Position numbers and translations under genes: made by a program. Below, in pieces: positions 34,471-44,153 of a stretch of 64,000 nucleotides of DNA. Origin of the DNA: Poindextera sp035604135 (lineage in GTDB: Bacteria > Pseudomonadota > Alphaproteobacteria > Caulobacterales > Caulobacteraceae); the NCBI GenBank assembly GCA_035604135.1, contig DATNJB010000063.1, positions 209,023-273,022 of the forward strand, read 5' to 3'. The number at the start of each line of letters is the position of its first letter. The stretch's first letter is position 1. The notes beneath the pieces were generated by a model. It was not told the DNA's origin. It was given only the letters and a program-made list of their open reading frames with translations, and did not search any database.

Positions 34471-35019
34471 CTAAAGCCTGTCCGCCAACGGTTTCAGCAT
34501 CGCGCGCAGACTGCGTCTGGCGCGCGCCAGCAGGCTTTCAAGAGCTTCAACGCTGATGCCCATCAGTTCCGACGCTTCGATATTCCCCAACTCCTGATAG
34601 TGACACAGCACAATCGCCTCGCGTTGGCGATTGGGAAGCTTGGCCATGGCCTCCGCGACGGCGCGGCCGGCGTCGCTGGCCTCGAGCCCGCGATCGGGGC
34701 CGGGGCCCGGATCGGGCGTGTCCGGCGGGTCGGCGTAGGGCTGCTCGCGCCGCCGGCGCAGACGGTCGTAGCAGAGGTTGAGCGCGACCCGGTGCATCCA
34801 GGTGTCGAAGCGCGCCTGGCCGGGGCGCCATGAGGCGGCGTGCCGCCAGACACGCAGGAAGACCTCCTGGGCGACGTCCTCCGCTTCGACCGGGTCGCCG
34901 AGCATCCGGCGGGCGAGCGACAGGATGCGGCCGAGCTTCGCCGCCACGAAGGCGTCGGCCGCGCCGGGCTCCCCGCGCGCGATGCGGGCGATCAGCGCCT
35001 CGTCCGGGTCGGGGCTCAA
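34471..35019 (-). CDS. ECF-type RNA polymerase sigma factor
   Basis: A 182-residue sigma-70-family factor with regions 2 and 4 only. Region 2 shows ARRMLGDPVEAEDVAQEVFL followed by RVWRHAASW; region 4 shows LPNRQREAIVLCHYQELGN and a helix-turn-helix ending ALESLLARARRSLRAM. It would direct polymerase to stress-type promoters. The start is TTG, whose bases overlap the glnE stop (TTGA), with GGAGCAGGTG before it, so the gene is made with glnE. The next two genes are the candidate anti-sigma and sensor, suggesting control by an envelope or metal signal. Confidence 0.92.
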   Translation of the reverse strand: MSPDPDEALIARIARGEPGAADAFVAAKLGRILSLARRMLGDPVEAEDVAQEVFLRVWRHAASWRPGQARFDTWMHRVALNLCYDRLRRRREQPYADPPDTPDPGPGPDRGLEASDAGRAVAEAMAKLPNRQREAIVLCHYQELGNIEASELMGISVEALESLLARARRSLRAMLKPLADRL

Positions 35020-37907
35020 ACACCTGCTCCGCCTGGTGAGGGAACCAAGGAATCGAAGGCCTCCACCGCGGCGGCCCGCGTGGCCTTAAGCCGCGCACGC
35101 AGCGAAGCATATCCGCGCAGCCCCGCCGCGCGGGCGAGCACGGCCCGGAACCCTTTCGGCTCGCGGTCGGGATCGGCGACGTCCTCGACGGCGAGCTTGA
35201 GGGGCTGGGCGAGGTCCTGTTGCAGCCGCCATGCATCGATGAGGGCGCCGGTCGCCGCGGCGTCGGCCAGACCCGCTTCGGCCATCGCCGCCAGAGCCTG
35301 GACGGTCGAGGTGGCGAGCGGCCCGCCCGCCGCGGCATGGACGAGCTGCAGGCTCTGGGCGACGAACTCGATGTCGACCAGGCCTCCGGGTTCGCGCTTT
35401 AAGTCCCAGAAGCCGGCTGATGGAAGCTCGTCGGCCAGCAAGGCGCGCATCTCGCGCACGTCGCGGGCGACAGCGGCCCCATCGCGCGGGCGGCGCAGCG
35501 CCTGCACGATCGCAGCGGAGGCCGCCGCACCGAAGGCCGGGTCGCTGGCCCAAACCACGCGGGCGCGGGTGAGCGCGAGCAGCTCCCAGGTTTCCGCCGC
35601 GCCGGCGTAGTAATCCTCGAACGCGCGCAAGGAGACGGCGACCGGACCTTTCGAGCCCGAGGGCCGCAAGCGCATGTCGACCTCGTAGAGCGCGCCCTCG
35701 GCCGTCGGCGCCGAGAGCGCTGCGATCAGGCGCTGGGTGAAGCGGCCGTAGACCGTCTCCGCCGCCCAACCGCGGATGCTGGAAGCCGCGTCCGGGCCGT
35801 CGGCGCGATAGAGGGTCATCAGGTCGAGGTCGGAGCCCGCTGTCATCTCGCGCGAGCCGCACTTGCCGAGCGCGACAACAGCCGTGGCGCCCGGGAAGGC
35901 GCCGGCGGTTCGTTCGATCTCGGCAAGCGCCTCCGGCGCAAGCGCGCGGATGGACGCATCGGCGAGGTCGGCGAAGGCGCGGCCGGCTTCGGCGGCGCTC
36001 GCCGAGCTGCTCAACACCTGAACGCCGATGCGGAAGCTCTGGTCGCGGTGTGCGCGGCGGACGGCGTCCATGGCCGATTCGAAGCGTCCGTCGGTCTCGG
36101 CGATCACCCGTGCGAACAGGCTGGCGTCCTCGGTCTGATCGAGAGGGGCGAAAAAGCCGCGATCCAGCATGGCGTCGAGCGCGGCTGGCCGGCGCGCCAA
36201 GACCGACGCAAGTATGGGTGCGTAAGCCATCACCTCGACAACCAGCTGGAATAGCTTCGGTTGGGCGAGGAACAGCGCCTGCACCTGCACCCCGGCCGTC
36301 AACCCCTCGAAGAAGGCGGCGAAACGCGCAAACGCGATGTCGGGCGCGCCCGTGGCGTGCACCGCTTCCAGGAGCCGTGGCGTCAACCGCGTGAACAGCT
36401 CGCGGCCCTGCTCGCTCCGCGTGGCAGCGATATGCCCATGGTGCCAAGCACGGATGGTGGAAGCGATCCGGGGCGGATCGGAGAACCCCATGCGGGCGAG
36501 CGTGCGTAGCGTCTCCGGGTCGTTCTCGACGCCCGTGAACACCAGGCTCCCGAACCGGGACGACAGATCCTCGCTCTCGGCGAACAGCTCGGCGTAGCGG
36601 GCGTTCACGCGGGCGAGCAGGCGGCCGACCTCGGCGTCGAACGCCCTGAGGTTGGCCGCTCCGGACATCGCCGCGATCCGCCGCCGGCCGGCGGCGTCCT
36701 CGGGAAGGCGGTGGGTCTGCTCGTCCGCCACCATCTGCGCGCGGTGCTCGAGCGCCCGAAGCGCCCGGTAGGCGTCGGCGAGCTCTGACGCGGCGCGCTG
36801 CGAGACCTGGCCCGCGTCCGCAAGCGCGCCGAGCGCATCGAGCGTGCGGCCGGAGCGCAGGCTGGGGTCGCGCCCGCCGAGGATCAGCTGCTGGGTCTGG
36901 ACGAAGAACTCTATCTCGCGGATGCCGCCGTGGCCGAGCTTGACGTCGGCGCCGCGGGCGGAGAGCCGCTCGTCGACCTTTTCGGCATGGATCTGCCGCT
37001 TGATGGACTGGATGTCGGCGATGGCGGCGAAGTCGAGGCTGCGTCGCCAGATGAACGGCGAAAGCTCGGCCAGGAAGGCGCGAGCGCGGCCGAGGTCGCC
37101 GGCGGCGGGCCGCGCCTTGATGAACGCCATCCGCTCCCAGTTCTGGCCGAGGCTCTGGTAGTAGCTGATCGCAGCGGCGACCGGCGCGGCCGGCGGGGTG
37201 ACCGACGGATCGGGCCTGAGTCTCAAGTCGACGCGGAAGACGTAGCCCTCGGCGGTCCGGGCCTGCAGCAACTCGGCGAGCGCCCGCGTTGCGCGGTTGG
37301 CGAAGACCTCGGGCTCGACGCCTTCGGCGAGGCTGAGCGCCGCCGGCTCGTAGAAGACCGAGAAGTCGATGTCGCTGGAGTAGTTGAGCTCAAACGCGCC
37401 GTACTTGCCCATGGCGATGGCGAAGAAGCCCGGAATGGGGCCTCCCTCCGCCGACCCGCCGACGAGCCGGCCGGCCTCGCGCTCGCGCCAGGCGACCTCG
37501 TCCAGCGCAAGGGCGAGCGCGCGGTCGGCGAAGCGGGTCAGAGCCGCGGTGACCTCGTCTAAGCCCCAGACGCCACCCAGATCGCAGAGCGCGGTCAGCA
37601 GGTGGAGGTCGCGCTTGGCGAGGCGCAGCGCCTCGTCGACCGGGGCCGCGTCCGCATCCATCAGGATGCCCTCGAGCGCCACGACAGGATCACTCGCGAG
37701 CATGCCGGCTAGCGCGCTCGGGCGGCGGAGCGCAAGGCCGGCGAGATAGGGTGCGGCGCCGAAGATCGGGCCGAGCGCCGCGGCCGCTGCGTCGAGCCGC
37801 GCACGCCAGCCGTCGGCGTCTGCCGCCTCCCGCAGCGTCTCGAGCGCCATCTCCGCGCGCGCCTTGTCGAGAACCGGCCCGCAGGGGCGAAGCTGGTGGG
37901 CGAGCAC
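35016..37907 (-). CDS. glnE: Glutamate-ammonia-ligase adenylyltransferase
   Basis: A 963-residue bifunctional enzyme that adenylylates and deadenylylates glutamine synthetase in response to PII and glutamine. The N-terminal removase half has the nucleotidyltransferase motif GKYGAFELNYSSDIDFSVFY. The C-terminal transferase half has GKCGSREMTAGSDLDLMTLY. A regulatory middle domain separates them. The length matches the family. The start is GTG, twelve bases after the upstream kinase gene. It is co-transcribed with the two-component system above and the sigma-factor cluster below, coupling nitrogen control to an envelope operon only by position as far as can be seen. Confidence 0.97.
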   Translation of the reverse strand: MLAHQLRPCGPVLDKARAEMALETLREAADADGWRARLDAAAAALGPIFGAAPYLAGLALRRPSALAGMLASDPVVALEGILMDADAAPVDEALRLAKRDLHLLTALCDLGGVWGLDEVTAALTRFADRALALALDEVAWREREAGRLVGGSAEGGPIPGFFAIAMGKYGAFELNYSSDIDFSVFYEPAALSLAEGVEPEVFANRATRALAELLQARTAEGYVFRVDLRLRPDPSVTPPAAPVAAAISYYQSLGQNWERMAFIKARPAAGDLGRARAFLAELSPFIWRRSLDFAAIADIQSIKRQIHAEKVDERLSARGADVKLGHGGIREIEFFVQTQQLILGGRDPSLRSGRTLDALGALADAGQVSQRAASELADAYRALRALEHRAQMVADEQTHRLPEDAAGRRRIAAMSGAANLRAFDAEVGRLLARVNARYAELFAESEDLSSRFGSLVFTGVENDPETLRTLARMGFSDPPRIASTIRAWHHGHIAATRSEQGRELFTRLTPRLLEAVHATGAPDIAFARFAAFFEGLTAGVQVQALFLAQPKLFQLVVEVMAYAPILASVLARRPAALDAMLDRGFFAPLDQTEDASLFARVIAETDGRFESAMDAVRRAHRDQSFRIGVQVLSSSASAAEAGRAFADLADASIRALAPEALAEIERTAGAFPGATAVVALGKCGSREMTAGSDLDLMTLYRADGPDAASSIRGWAAETVYGRFTQRLIAALSAPTAEGALYEVDMRLRPSGSKGPVAVSLRAFEDYYAGAAETWELLALTRARVVWASDPAFGAAASAAIVQALRRPRDGAAVARDVREMRALLADELPSAGFWDLKREPGGLVDIEFVAQSLQLVHAAAGGPLATSTVQALAAMAEAGLADAAATGALIDAWRLQQDLAQPLKLAVEDVADPDREPKGFRAVLARAAGLRGYASLRARLKATRAAAVEAFDSLVPSPGGAGV

Positions 37908-37919
37908 CGGCGGCGGCCC

Positions 37920-39326
37920 TTAGGCCGCCCGCGGTAGAACGAGCGCCACGCGCAACCCTGGACCGAACCCGCCGACCGCGCCAGGCCCCTCGTCCAGTTC
38001 GAGCCGGCCGCCATGCGCCTCCGCGACCGCCGCAACAAGCGACAGACCGAGCCCGGCGCCGGGCTTGTTGCGGCTGTTCTCCAGGCGCACGAACCGCTGG
38101 ACGATGCGCTGGCGGTCGGCGTCGCTCACGCCTGGTCCGGTGTCGGTGATCGAGAATTCGATCTCGCCGGACGACCGGCGTCGTGAGCGCAGCATCACCG
38201 CCCCGCCGCGCGGGGTGTATTTCACGGCGTTGTCGAGCAGGTTGGCCAGGGCTTGGGCGATGAACTCCCGATCGCCGCGCACGCTGAGACCAGACGCAAG
38301 CTCCGACTTGAAGTCGAGGCCGTGCTCCTCGCAGGCCGGCTCGTAAAGCTCGGCGATGTCAGCCGCGAGCTGGCTCGGGTCGAATGCGGTCTGCTGGCGC
38401 GCCGCGCCGGCCGCTTGCAGCCGTGCGATGGCCAGCACGGTGGAGAAGGTGGCGAGCAGCGCGTCGGCGTCGTCGAGCGCCTGGGCGAGGCCGGCCTTGG
38501 GGTCGCCGCGGCCCGCCTCGACGTCCAGCAGCGCAAGCTCGAGCCGGGCCCGAAGGCGGGTCAGCGGGGAGCGCAGGTCGTGGGCGATCGCGTCGCCGGC
38601 GTGACGCAGCCCGGCGATCGACGTCTCCAGCCGGGCCAGCATGTCGTTGAGGCCGGCGGCGAGCTCGCCGAACTCGTCGCGAGTCTCCGCCAGCGGCACG
38701 CGCGCCGAGAGGTTGCCGCCGCGCACCGCCGAGATCACGCTGTTCACCCGCGCGAGCGAGCGGTTGACGTTGCGGCTGACCAAGAGTCCGCCGGCGAGGC
38801 CGAGCACGATCACCAGCGCCCCGGCCCCCCACATCGCGCGCGCCACGCGCTGGACGAAGGTCTCGGCAAAGCTCACGTCGGCGGCCACCACCAGGGTCTC
38901 GCCACCGGCGAGCTGGACGACGTCGCCGCGCGCCAGCGGCCGTCCGCCGCCTTCCGCGGCGGCGTCCGGGGTCCAGTCGAGCCGCATCCAGACCGGCCCG
39001 GTGCGTTGGCCAGAGTTGGGCGGACCCTGCCTCAGCGTGCCGCCGAGCGTGCGCCCGGTGCGATCCTTCAAGAGGTAGAGGAAAGGGCCGTCCGCCGCGC
39101 TGGAGGCGGTAAAGCGGGCGAGCACAGCCGCGTCGCCGCCCTTGGCGTAGAGCGCCTCCAGGGTGCGGGTCTCCTGCACCAGATCGCGGTCGACGATCCG
39201 CGTCACTTCGCCGGCGGTGCTTAAGTACACATAGCCGAGGAAGGCCGCCGCCGAGGCCGCGAAAAGGGCCAGGAACAGCAGCGTGAGCAGGAACGGCGTC
39301 GTGCGGAAGAGCGCCGGCAGCCGCAT
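37920..39326 (-). CDS. Two-component sensor histidine kinase (HAMP-HisKA)
   Basis: A 468-residue kinase. Transmembrane segments lie at about residues 11-33 and 168-184 with a periplasmic domain of about 130 residues between. The HAMP domain includes LVSRNVNRSLARVNSVISA. The phosphoacceptor is His249 in GDAIAHDLRSPLTRLRA; the ATPase part shows ALANLLDNAVKYTPRGG and ENSRNKPGAGLGLSLV. It follows the response regulator gene after two bases, so the pair are partners, and lies downstream of degP, which suggests an envelope-stress role. Confidence 0.93.
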   Translation of the reverse strand: MRLPALFRTTPFLLTLLFLALFAASAAAFLGYVYLSTAGEVTRIVDRDLVQETRTLEALYAKGGDAAVLARFTASSAADGPFLYLLKDRTGRTLGGTLRQGPPNSGQRTGPVWMRLDWTPDAAAEGGGRPLARGDVVQLAGGETLVVAADVSFAETFVQRVARAMWGAGALVIVLGLAGGLLVSRNVNRSLARVNSVISAVRGGNLSARVPLAETRDEFGELAAGLNDMLARLETSIAGLRHAGDAIAHDLRSPLTRLRARLELALLDVEAGRGDPKAGLAQALDDADALLATFSTVLAIARLQAAGAARQQTAFDPSQLAADIAELYEPACEEHGLDFKSELASGLSVRGDREFIAQALANLLDNAVKYTPRGGAVMLRSRRRSSGEIEFSITDTGPGVSDADRQRIVQRFVRLENSRNKPGAGLGLSLVAAVAEAHGGRLELDEGPGAVGGFGPGLRVALVLPRAA

Positions 39327-39328
39327 CC

Positions 39329-40000
39329 TCAGCCGTCGAGCCGGTAGCCCGCACCCCGCACCGTCGTCAGCATCGGCCGATCGAACCCTTTGTCGAGCTT
39401 GGACCTGAGCCGCGAGATATGAACGTCGATGACGTTTGTCTGCGGGTCGAAGTGGTAGTTCCAGACCTTCTCGAGCAGCATGGTCCTGGTCACCGACTGA
39501 CCGGCGTGACGCATCATGAATTCGAGCAATTGGAACTCGCGCGGCTGCAGATCGATCAGCTTGCCGTCGCGGCGGACGTTGCGACCGATCAGGTCCATCT
39601 CCAGCTCGCCGACGCGAAGCGTCGTGGCCACGGCTCCGGTCTCGCGCCGCCGCGACAGCGCCTCGACGCGGGCGATCAACTCGGCGAAGGCGTACGGCTT
39701 GACCAGATAGTCGTCGCCGCCGGCCCGGAGGCCCGCCACCCGATCCTCGATCTCGCCGAGCGCGGTCAGGAAGAGCACCGGCGTCTGGTCGCCCTCGCGG
39801 CGCAGCGTCTCGACGACCGCCAGGCCGTCCATGTGCGGCATCATGCGGTCGACGACCATGACGTCGAAGCCTCCGCGTCGCGCCGCTTCGAGGCCGAGGA
39901 CGCCGTCGGCGGCAAGCTCGCTCTCATAGCCTGCCTCGGTCAGGCCGCGTCCCATAGCCGCGCCGGCCTCGGCGTCGTCCTCGATGATGAGGATCCGCAT
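39329..40000 (-). CDS. OmpR/PhoB-family response regulator
   Basis: A 223-residue regulator. The receiver domain has the phosphoacceptor Asp51 in DVMVVDRMMPHMDG, acidic residues Glu7-Asp8-Asp9 and the Lys in YLVKPYAF. The C-terminal winged helix includes LQPREFQLLEFMMRHAGQSV and ends TVRGAGYRLDG. ATG 40000 with AGGGGG just before it is the start; a longer frame would run into degP. It is encoded between degP and its partner kinase. The same order degP-regulator-kinase-glnE is typical of alphaproteobacteria (recalled). Confidence 0.94.
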   Translation of the reverse strand: MRILIIEDDAEAGAAMGRGLTEAGYESELAADGVLGLEAARRGGFDVMVVDRMMPHMDGLAVVETLRREGDQTPVLFLTALGEIEDRVAGLRAGGDDYLVKPYAFAELIARVEALSRRRETGAVATTLRVGELEMDLIGRNVRRDGKLIDLQPREFQLLEFMMRHAGQSVTRTMLLEKVWNYHFDPQTNVIDVHISRLRSKLDKGFDRPMLTTVRGAGYRLDG

Positions 40001-40019
40001 CGCCCCCTCGTCTTCGGCC

Positions 40020-41552
40020 CTAGCCGTCCATCTTGATCGGCACGAAGATGGTGCGCCCGTCGCGGCGGATGCCGAGCAGGATGCTCGTGCGTCCCTCCTT
40101 CTTGGCGGTGGCGACGGCCAGTTCGACATCGTGGGGAGCGGCCACCGTCAGGTCGCCGGCGCGGACGATGATGTCGCCCGCCTGCAGGCCTTGCTCTCCA
40201 GCGTCCGAGGAGTCCTTCACGCCGAGAACGAGCGCGCCGCGCGCGTCGGTCGGGACGCTGAGCCGCCGCTTCGCCCCTTCATCGAGCGCGCCAAGGGTCA
40301 TGCCGAGCACATGCGGATGGTCGGCCGCCGGCGCGTCCGGCGCGGAAAGCGGCCCGTTGTCCTGGCCGTTCTGGTTGAGCGCCAGCTGCTCCTCCGGCGG
40401 GCGGACGCCGGAGTGGATGTCGATCGTCATCGCCTTGCCGTCGCGCAGGATCGCCAGCTGCAGGACCTGGCCCTCGTGCGATTGGGCGACCAGACGCGTG
40501 AGCTCGGTAGCGCTGTTGACCGACTGGCCGTCCAGGCCGACCACGACGTCGCCGGACTTGACGCCGGCCTTGTCGGCCGGGCCACCCGGGGCCAGGTCAG
40601 CGACGAGCGCGCCCTTGCGCTCGCCCATGCCGAGGCTCTCGGCGATCTGCGGCGTGACGTTCTCGATCGAAGCGCCCATGTAGCCGCGCACGATCTGGCC
40701 GTGCTGGATCAGCTGTTGAGTGACGTTCTCAGCGACGTCGGCGGGGATGGCGAATCCGATGCCGATGGACCCGCCGGACGGCGAGGCGATCTGCGAATTC
40801 ACGCCGATGACCCGCCCGTAGGTGTCGAACGTCGGGCCGCCCGAGTTGCCGAGGTTGATCGGCGCGTCGATCTGGATGAAGTCGACGAAGCTGTCGCCGA
40901 TGTCGCGGCCGTAAGCGGAAACGATGCCGGCGGTCGCCGTGTCGCCCAGACCGAGCGGGTTGCCGATGGCGATCACCCAGTCGCCGACGCGCGGCTTGGC
41001 GGAATTCTCGAAGTCCACGAACGGGAAATCGTGGCCGTCGACCTTGATCACCGCGAGGTCGGTCGCGGTGTCGTGACCGATCACCCGCGCGGGCAGGATG
41101 CGCCCGTCCTTGAGCGTGACCTTGATATCCTCGGCGCGCGTGATGACGTGGTTGTTCGTCACGATGTAGCCGTCCGACGAGATGAAGAAGCCCGAGCCCT
41201 GGCTCTCGGCCTTCTGGGTCGGCGCCTGGTCGTCGTCGCCATTGTCCCCGCCGGGCGGGCCGAGATTGGGCGGGTTCTGGAAGCCTGGGATGTTTTGCAG
41301 GTCGCGCATGCTCACATGCGAGGTGACGTCGATGGAGACGACGGCTGGCGATACGCGGTCGAAGATGTCGGCGAAGGAAAGCGGCGCTCCGGGCGGGGGT
41401 GCGAACACCGTGGCCGTCGAGGCCAGCCGGGTCTGCAGGTGGTCGACGCCCATGGCATTCGGCGTCACCCTGAGGCCGCCGGCCGCCAGGGCCGCAGCCG
41501 CAACGCCGGCCACGGCGATGCCGATGATGATGCCTGATTTCAGCGAGGCCAT
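40020..41552 (-). CDS. degP: Periplasmic serine protease DegP/HtrA (Do family)
   Basis: A 510-residue protease-chaperone. A membrane anchor or signal (LKSGIIIGIAVAGVAAAALA) is followed by a trypsin-like domain with the triad His135 (NNHVITRA), Asp165 (TDLAVIKV) and Ser237 (NLGNSGGP), and two PDZ domains (GYMGASIENVTPQIAESLGM and later GLQAGDIIVRAGDL). It degrades or refolds misfolded envelope proteins. The ATG at 41552 is chosen because the hydrophobic segment begins just after it. The response regulator gene begins 20 bases downstream. The ccm operon ends 160 bases upstream on the same strand. Confidence 0.95.
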   Translation of the reverse strand: MASLKSGIIIGIAVAGVAAAALAAGGLRVTPNAMGVDHLQTRLASTATVFAPPPGAPLSFADIFDRVSPAVVSIDVTSHVSMRDLQNIPGFQNPPNLGPPGGDNGDDDQAPTQKAESQGSGFFISSDGYIVTNNHVITRAEDIKVTLKDGRILPARVIGHDTATDLAVIKVDGHDFPFVDFENSAKPRVGDWVIAIGNPLGLGDTATAGIVSAYGRDIGDSFVDFIQIDAPINLGNSGGPTFDTYGRVIGVNSQIASPSGGSIGIGFAIPADVAENVTQQLIQHGQIVRGYMGASIENVTPQIAESLGMGERKGALVADLAPGGPADKAGVKSGDVVVGLDGQSVNSATELTRLVAQSHEGQVLQLAILRDGKAMTIDIHSGVRPPEEQLALNQNGQDNGPLSAPDAPAADHPHVLGMTLGALDEGAKRRLSVPTDARGALVLGVKDSSDAGEQGLQAGDIIVRAGDLTVAAPHDVELAVATAKKEGRTSILLGIRRDGRTIFVPIKMDG

Positions 41553-41712
41553 CGTCTGTTCGATCCTTGTCTCCGGGGACGGCTCGACACGCCGACGCCC
41601 GATCCGCCCAAACCTAAGGATCGGAGCGTACGGCGCCAATGGTCACCGTGCTCTTTCAGATCATGATAGGCGCTTTCGGAGACGCAACTGTGGCTGAACG
41701 GCGCCGGGATGT

Positions 41713-42165
41713 TCAGTTGTCTATCAGTGTTGAAAGACGCGCCATCTCGGCTTCGCTCAAATCGTCCGCGGCGGTTTCGGGCGGCGAGCGGCGGCGAAAT
41801 AGAATCACGCCGGCCCCGGCGATGACCACGACAAACGGAGTGAGCCACAGGACGGCGTTGCCGAGCGAGAACCGCGGCTTGAGCAGGATGAACTCGCCGT
41901 AGCGCTGCACCAGCGAGGCCCTGATCTCCTGGTCGCTGTCGCCGGCGGCGACCTCGGAACGCACGAGTTGGCGCAGGTCGCGTGCGATATCGGCGTCGGA
42001 CTCGTCGATCGACTCGCTCTGGCAAACGACACAGCGGATCTCGCGGAAGAGCGCGCGCGCGTGCGCCTCCTGGGCGGGGTTCTTCAGTCGGTCGGCCGGA
42101 TCGGCAGCCGCGTTGGCGAGCAGGAACAGCGCGGCCGCGAGGGTGGCCAACCTGGCCCAGCTCAT
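41713..42165 (-). CDS. ccmH: Cytochrome c biogenesis protein CcmH (CycL)
   Basis: A 150-residue periplasmic thiol protein anchored by a C-terminal segment (AVLWLTPFVVVIAGAGVILF). The redox pair Cys45 and Cys48 is in EIRCVVCQSESI, the LRCxxCQ motif that reduces apocytochrome cysteines before haem attachment. A signal sequence is at the N-terminus. ATG 42165 overlaps the ccmF stop (ATGA). It is the last gene of the ccmIEFH set; no ccmG thioredoxin is in the set. Confidence 0.96.
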   Translation of the reverse strand: MSWARLATLAAALFLLANAAADPADRLKNPAQEAHARALFREIRCVVCQSESIDESDADIARDLRQLVRSEVAAGDSDQEIRASLVQRYGEFILLKPRFSLGNAVLWLTPFVVVIAGAGVILFRRRSPPETAADDLSEAEMARLSTLIDN

Positions 42166-44153
42166 GTCGCCGGCTCCGGTGCGGCCCGAGCCGGTGCGGC
42201 GCGCCGCGGCACGCCCAGCCTGAGGCGGCGATCGGAGAGCGAAAGCGCGCCGCCCAGCGCCATTGTGAGGGGGCCAAGGAAGATCAAGCGCACGAACGGG
42301 TTCCAGTAGGCGCGCACCAGCCAGGCCGGCTGGCCATTGTTCGCCGTCCGCGGCTCGCCCAGCACCAGATAGAGGTCGCTCAGGCCGCGCACGCAGATGG
42401 CCACGCGCGAGGTGTTCTGCTGGTTCGCGGGATAGAAGCGCCGCTCGGGCCCTGCCTGGCAGATTGGCGCGCCACCCCGGGTCACCGACAGACTGGCCCG
42501 CTGTGCGCTGTAGTTCGGACCCTGGATGTCGCCGACGCCGACCAGCGCCAGCTGATAGCCTGCGACGCTCATGCTTTGGCCGGGGCCTAGCACTTTGGCC
42601 GCCTCGATGCGGCCGCTGGTCTCCAGCGCCGCGCCGAGGATGAAGACACCGAGCCCGAGGTGGGCGAGGCTCATGCCCCAGGACCCGCGCGGCAGGCTGA
42701 AGAGCCGCCGCCAGGCCTCGACGAAGCCGCCGCCGCGGACGCGCTGATAGAGCTCGGTCAGCGTGCCGGCGACGAGCCAGGCCGCGAGCGTGACGCCTGC
42801 GGCCGTGACGGCGTCGCCGGGCCGCGCAACAGCAAGCACAAGCGCGCCGCAGGCCAGCGCGAGCAGAGCCGCCGCCCAGAGGCGCTGGAACGCGCCAACC
42901 AGATCGCCCCGCTTCCATGGAATGAGGATGGCGATCGGCAAGAGCACGAGGACGGCCGCCATGATCGGCCCGAACGTGCGGCTGAAGTAGGGCGGTCCGA
43001 CCGAGACCGCGTCGCCGCTGAGCGCCTGGCGGAGGAGCGGAAAGAGCGTGCCGAACAGCACCGCCGCCGTCGCCGCGGCGATGAAGAGGTTGTTCAACAC
43101 CAGCATCGACTCACGGCTGATGGGCGCGAAGAGGCCGCCGGGCGCGAGCTTCGGCGCCCGCCAGGCAAAGATGGCGAACCCCGCGCCCGACGCCAGGCCG
43201 AGGATGGAGAGGAGCAGAATCCCGCGCTTTGGATCGATGGCGAAGGCGTGCACCGAGGTGAGCACGCCCGAGCGCACCAGGAAGGCTCCGAGCATCGAGA
43301 AGCTGAAGGCGACCAGGCCCAGAAACACCGTCCAGCCGGCGAGCGCGCCGCGTTTTTCGGTCACCGTCGCGGAGTGGAGGAGTGCGGTTGCGGCGAGCCA
43401 AGGCATGAAACTGGCGTTCTCGACCGGGTCCCACGACCACCAGCCTCCCCAGCCCAGCACGTAGTAGGACCAGAACGAGCCCAGCATGATGCCGATGGTG
43501 AGCAGGCTCCAGGCGGCGAGCGCCCAGGGCCGCACCCAGCGGGCCCAGGCGGTGTCGACCCGGCCCTCGATCAGAGCCGCCAGCGACAGGGAGAAGACCA
43601 CCGACATGCCGACGTAGCCCGAGTAGAGAAAGGGCGGGTGGATGGCGAGGAAGGGGTCCTGTAGCAGCGGGTTCAGCGAACGCCCCTCGACCGGCGGATC
43701 GGCCAGCCGGATCAGTGGGTTGGAGGCAAACACCGTGTAGCCCAGGAAGAGCACGCCCAGCATGCCCTGGATCGCGACGGCGTTCGCCTTCAGCCGCGCC
43801 GGCAAGCCGCCGGCGAGAAGGGCCATCACGGCCCCGTAGCCGGTGAGGGCCAGGCACCAGAGCAGCATCGAGCCCTCGTGGCTGCCCCACACGCCGGTGA
43901 TCTTGTAGAGCAACGGCTTGGCGGTGTGGGAGTTCTCCGCGACATTCATCACCGAGAAGTCCGAGGTCACGAAGGCGAACATCAGGGCGGCGAAGGCGCA
44001 GGCGGTGCAGATGAAGGCGCCGACGGCCGCGCCCTCGCCCGCCCCGGCAAGGGCGGTCGAGCCGCGCCAGCGGCCGGCGACGGAGAGCGCCGCCTGGGCG
44101 ATAGAGAGCGCGAACGCCAGAACGAGGGCGAAAGAGCCGAACTCAGCGGTCAT
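42162..44153 (-). CDS. ccmF: Cytochrome c haem lyase subunit CcmF (CycK)
   Basis: A 663-residue inner-membrane protein with about 15 hydrophobic segments. The tryptophan-rich haem-binding WWD domain is seen in GWGGWWSWDPVENASFMPWL; conserved His residues stand in NSHTAKPLLYKITGVWGSHE and HPPFLYSGYVG. With CcmH and CcmI it joins haem delivered by CcmE to CxxCH apocytochromes in the periplasm. ATG 44153 overlaps the ccmE stop (ATGA). Confidence 0.97.
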   Translation of the reverse strand: MTAEFGSFALVLAFALSIAQAALSVAGRWRGSTALAGAGEGAAVGAFICTACAFAALMFAFVTSDFSVMNVAENSHTAKPLLYKITGVWGSHEGSMLLWCLALTGYGAVMALLAGGLPARLKANAVAIQGMLGVLFLGYTVFASNPLIRLADPPVEGRSLNPLLQDPFLAIHPPFLYSGYVGMSVVFSLSLAALIEGRVDTAWARWVRPWALAAWSLLTIGIMLGSFWSYYVLGWGGWWSWDPVENASFMPWLAATALLHSATVTEKRGALAGWTVFLGLVAFSFSMLGAFLVRSGVLTSVHAFAIDPKRGILLLSILGLASGAGFAIFAWRAPKLAPGGLFAPISRESMLVLNNLFIAAATAAVLFGTLFPLLRQALSGDAVSVGPPYFSRTFGPIMAAVLVLLPIAILIPWKRGDLVGAFQRLWAAALLALACGALVLAVARPGDAVTAAGVTLAAWLVAGTLTELYQRVRGGGFVEAWRRLFSLPRGSWGMSLAHLGLGVFILGAALETSGRIEAAKVLGPGQSMSVAGYQLALVGVGDIQGPNYSAQRASLSVTRGGAPICQAGPERRFYPANQQNTSRVAICVRGLSDLYLVLGEPRTANNGQPAWLVRAYWNPFVRLIFLGPLTMALGGALSLSDRRLRLGVPRRAAPARAAPEPAT

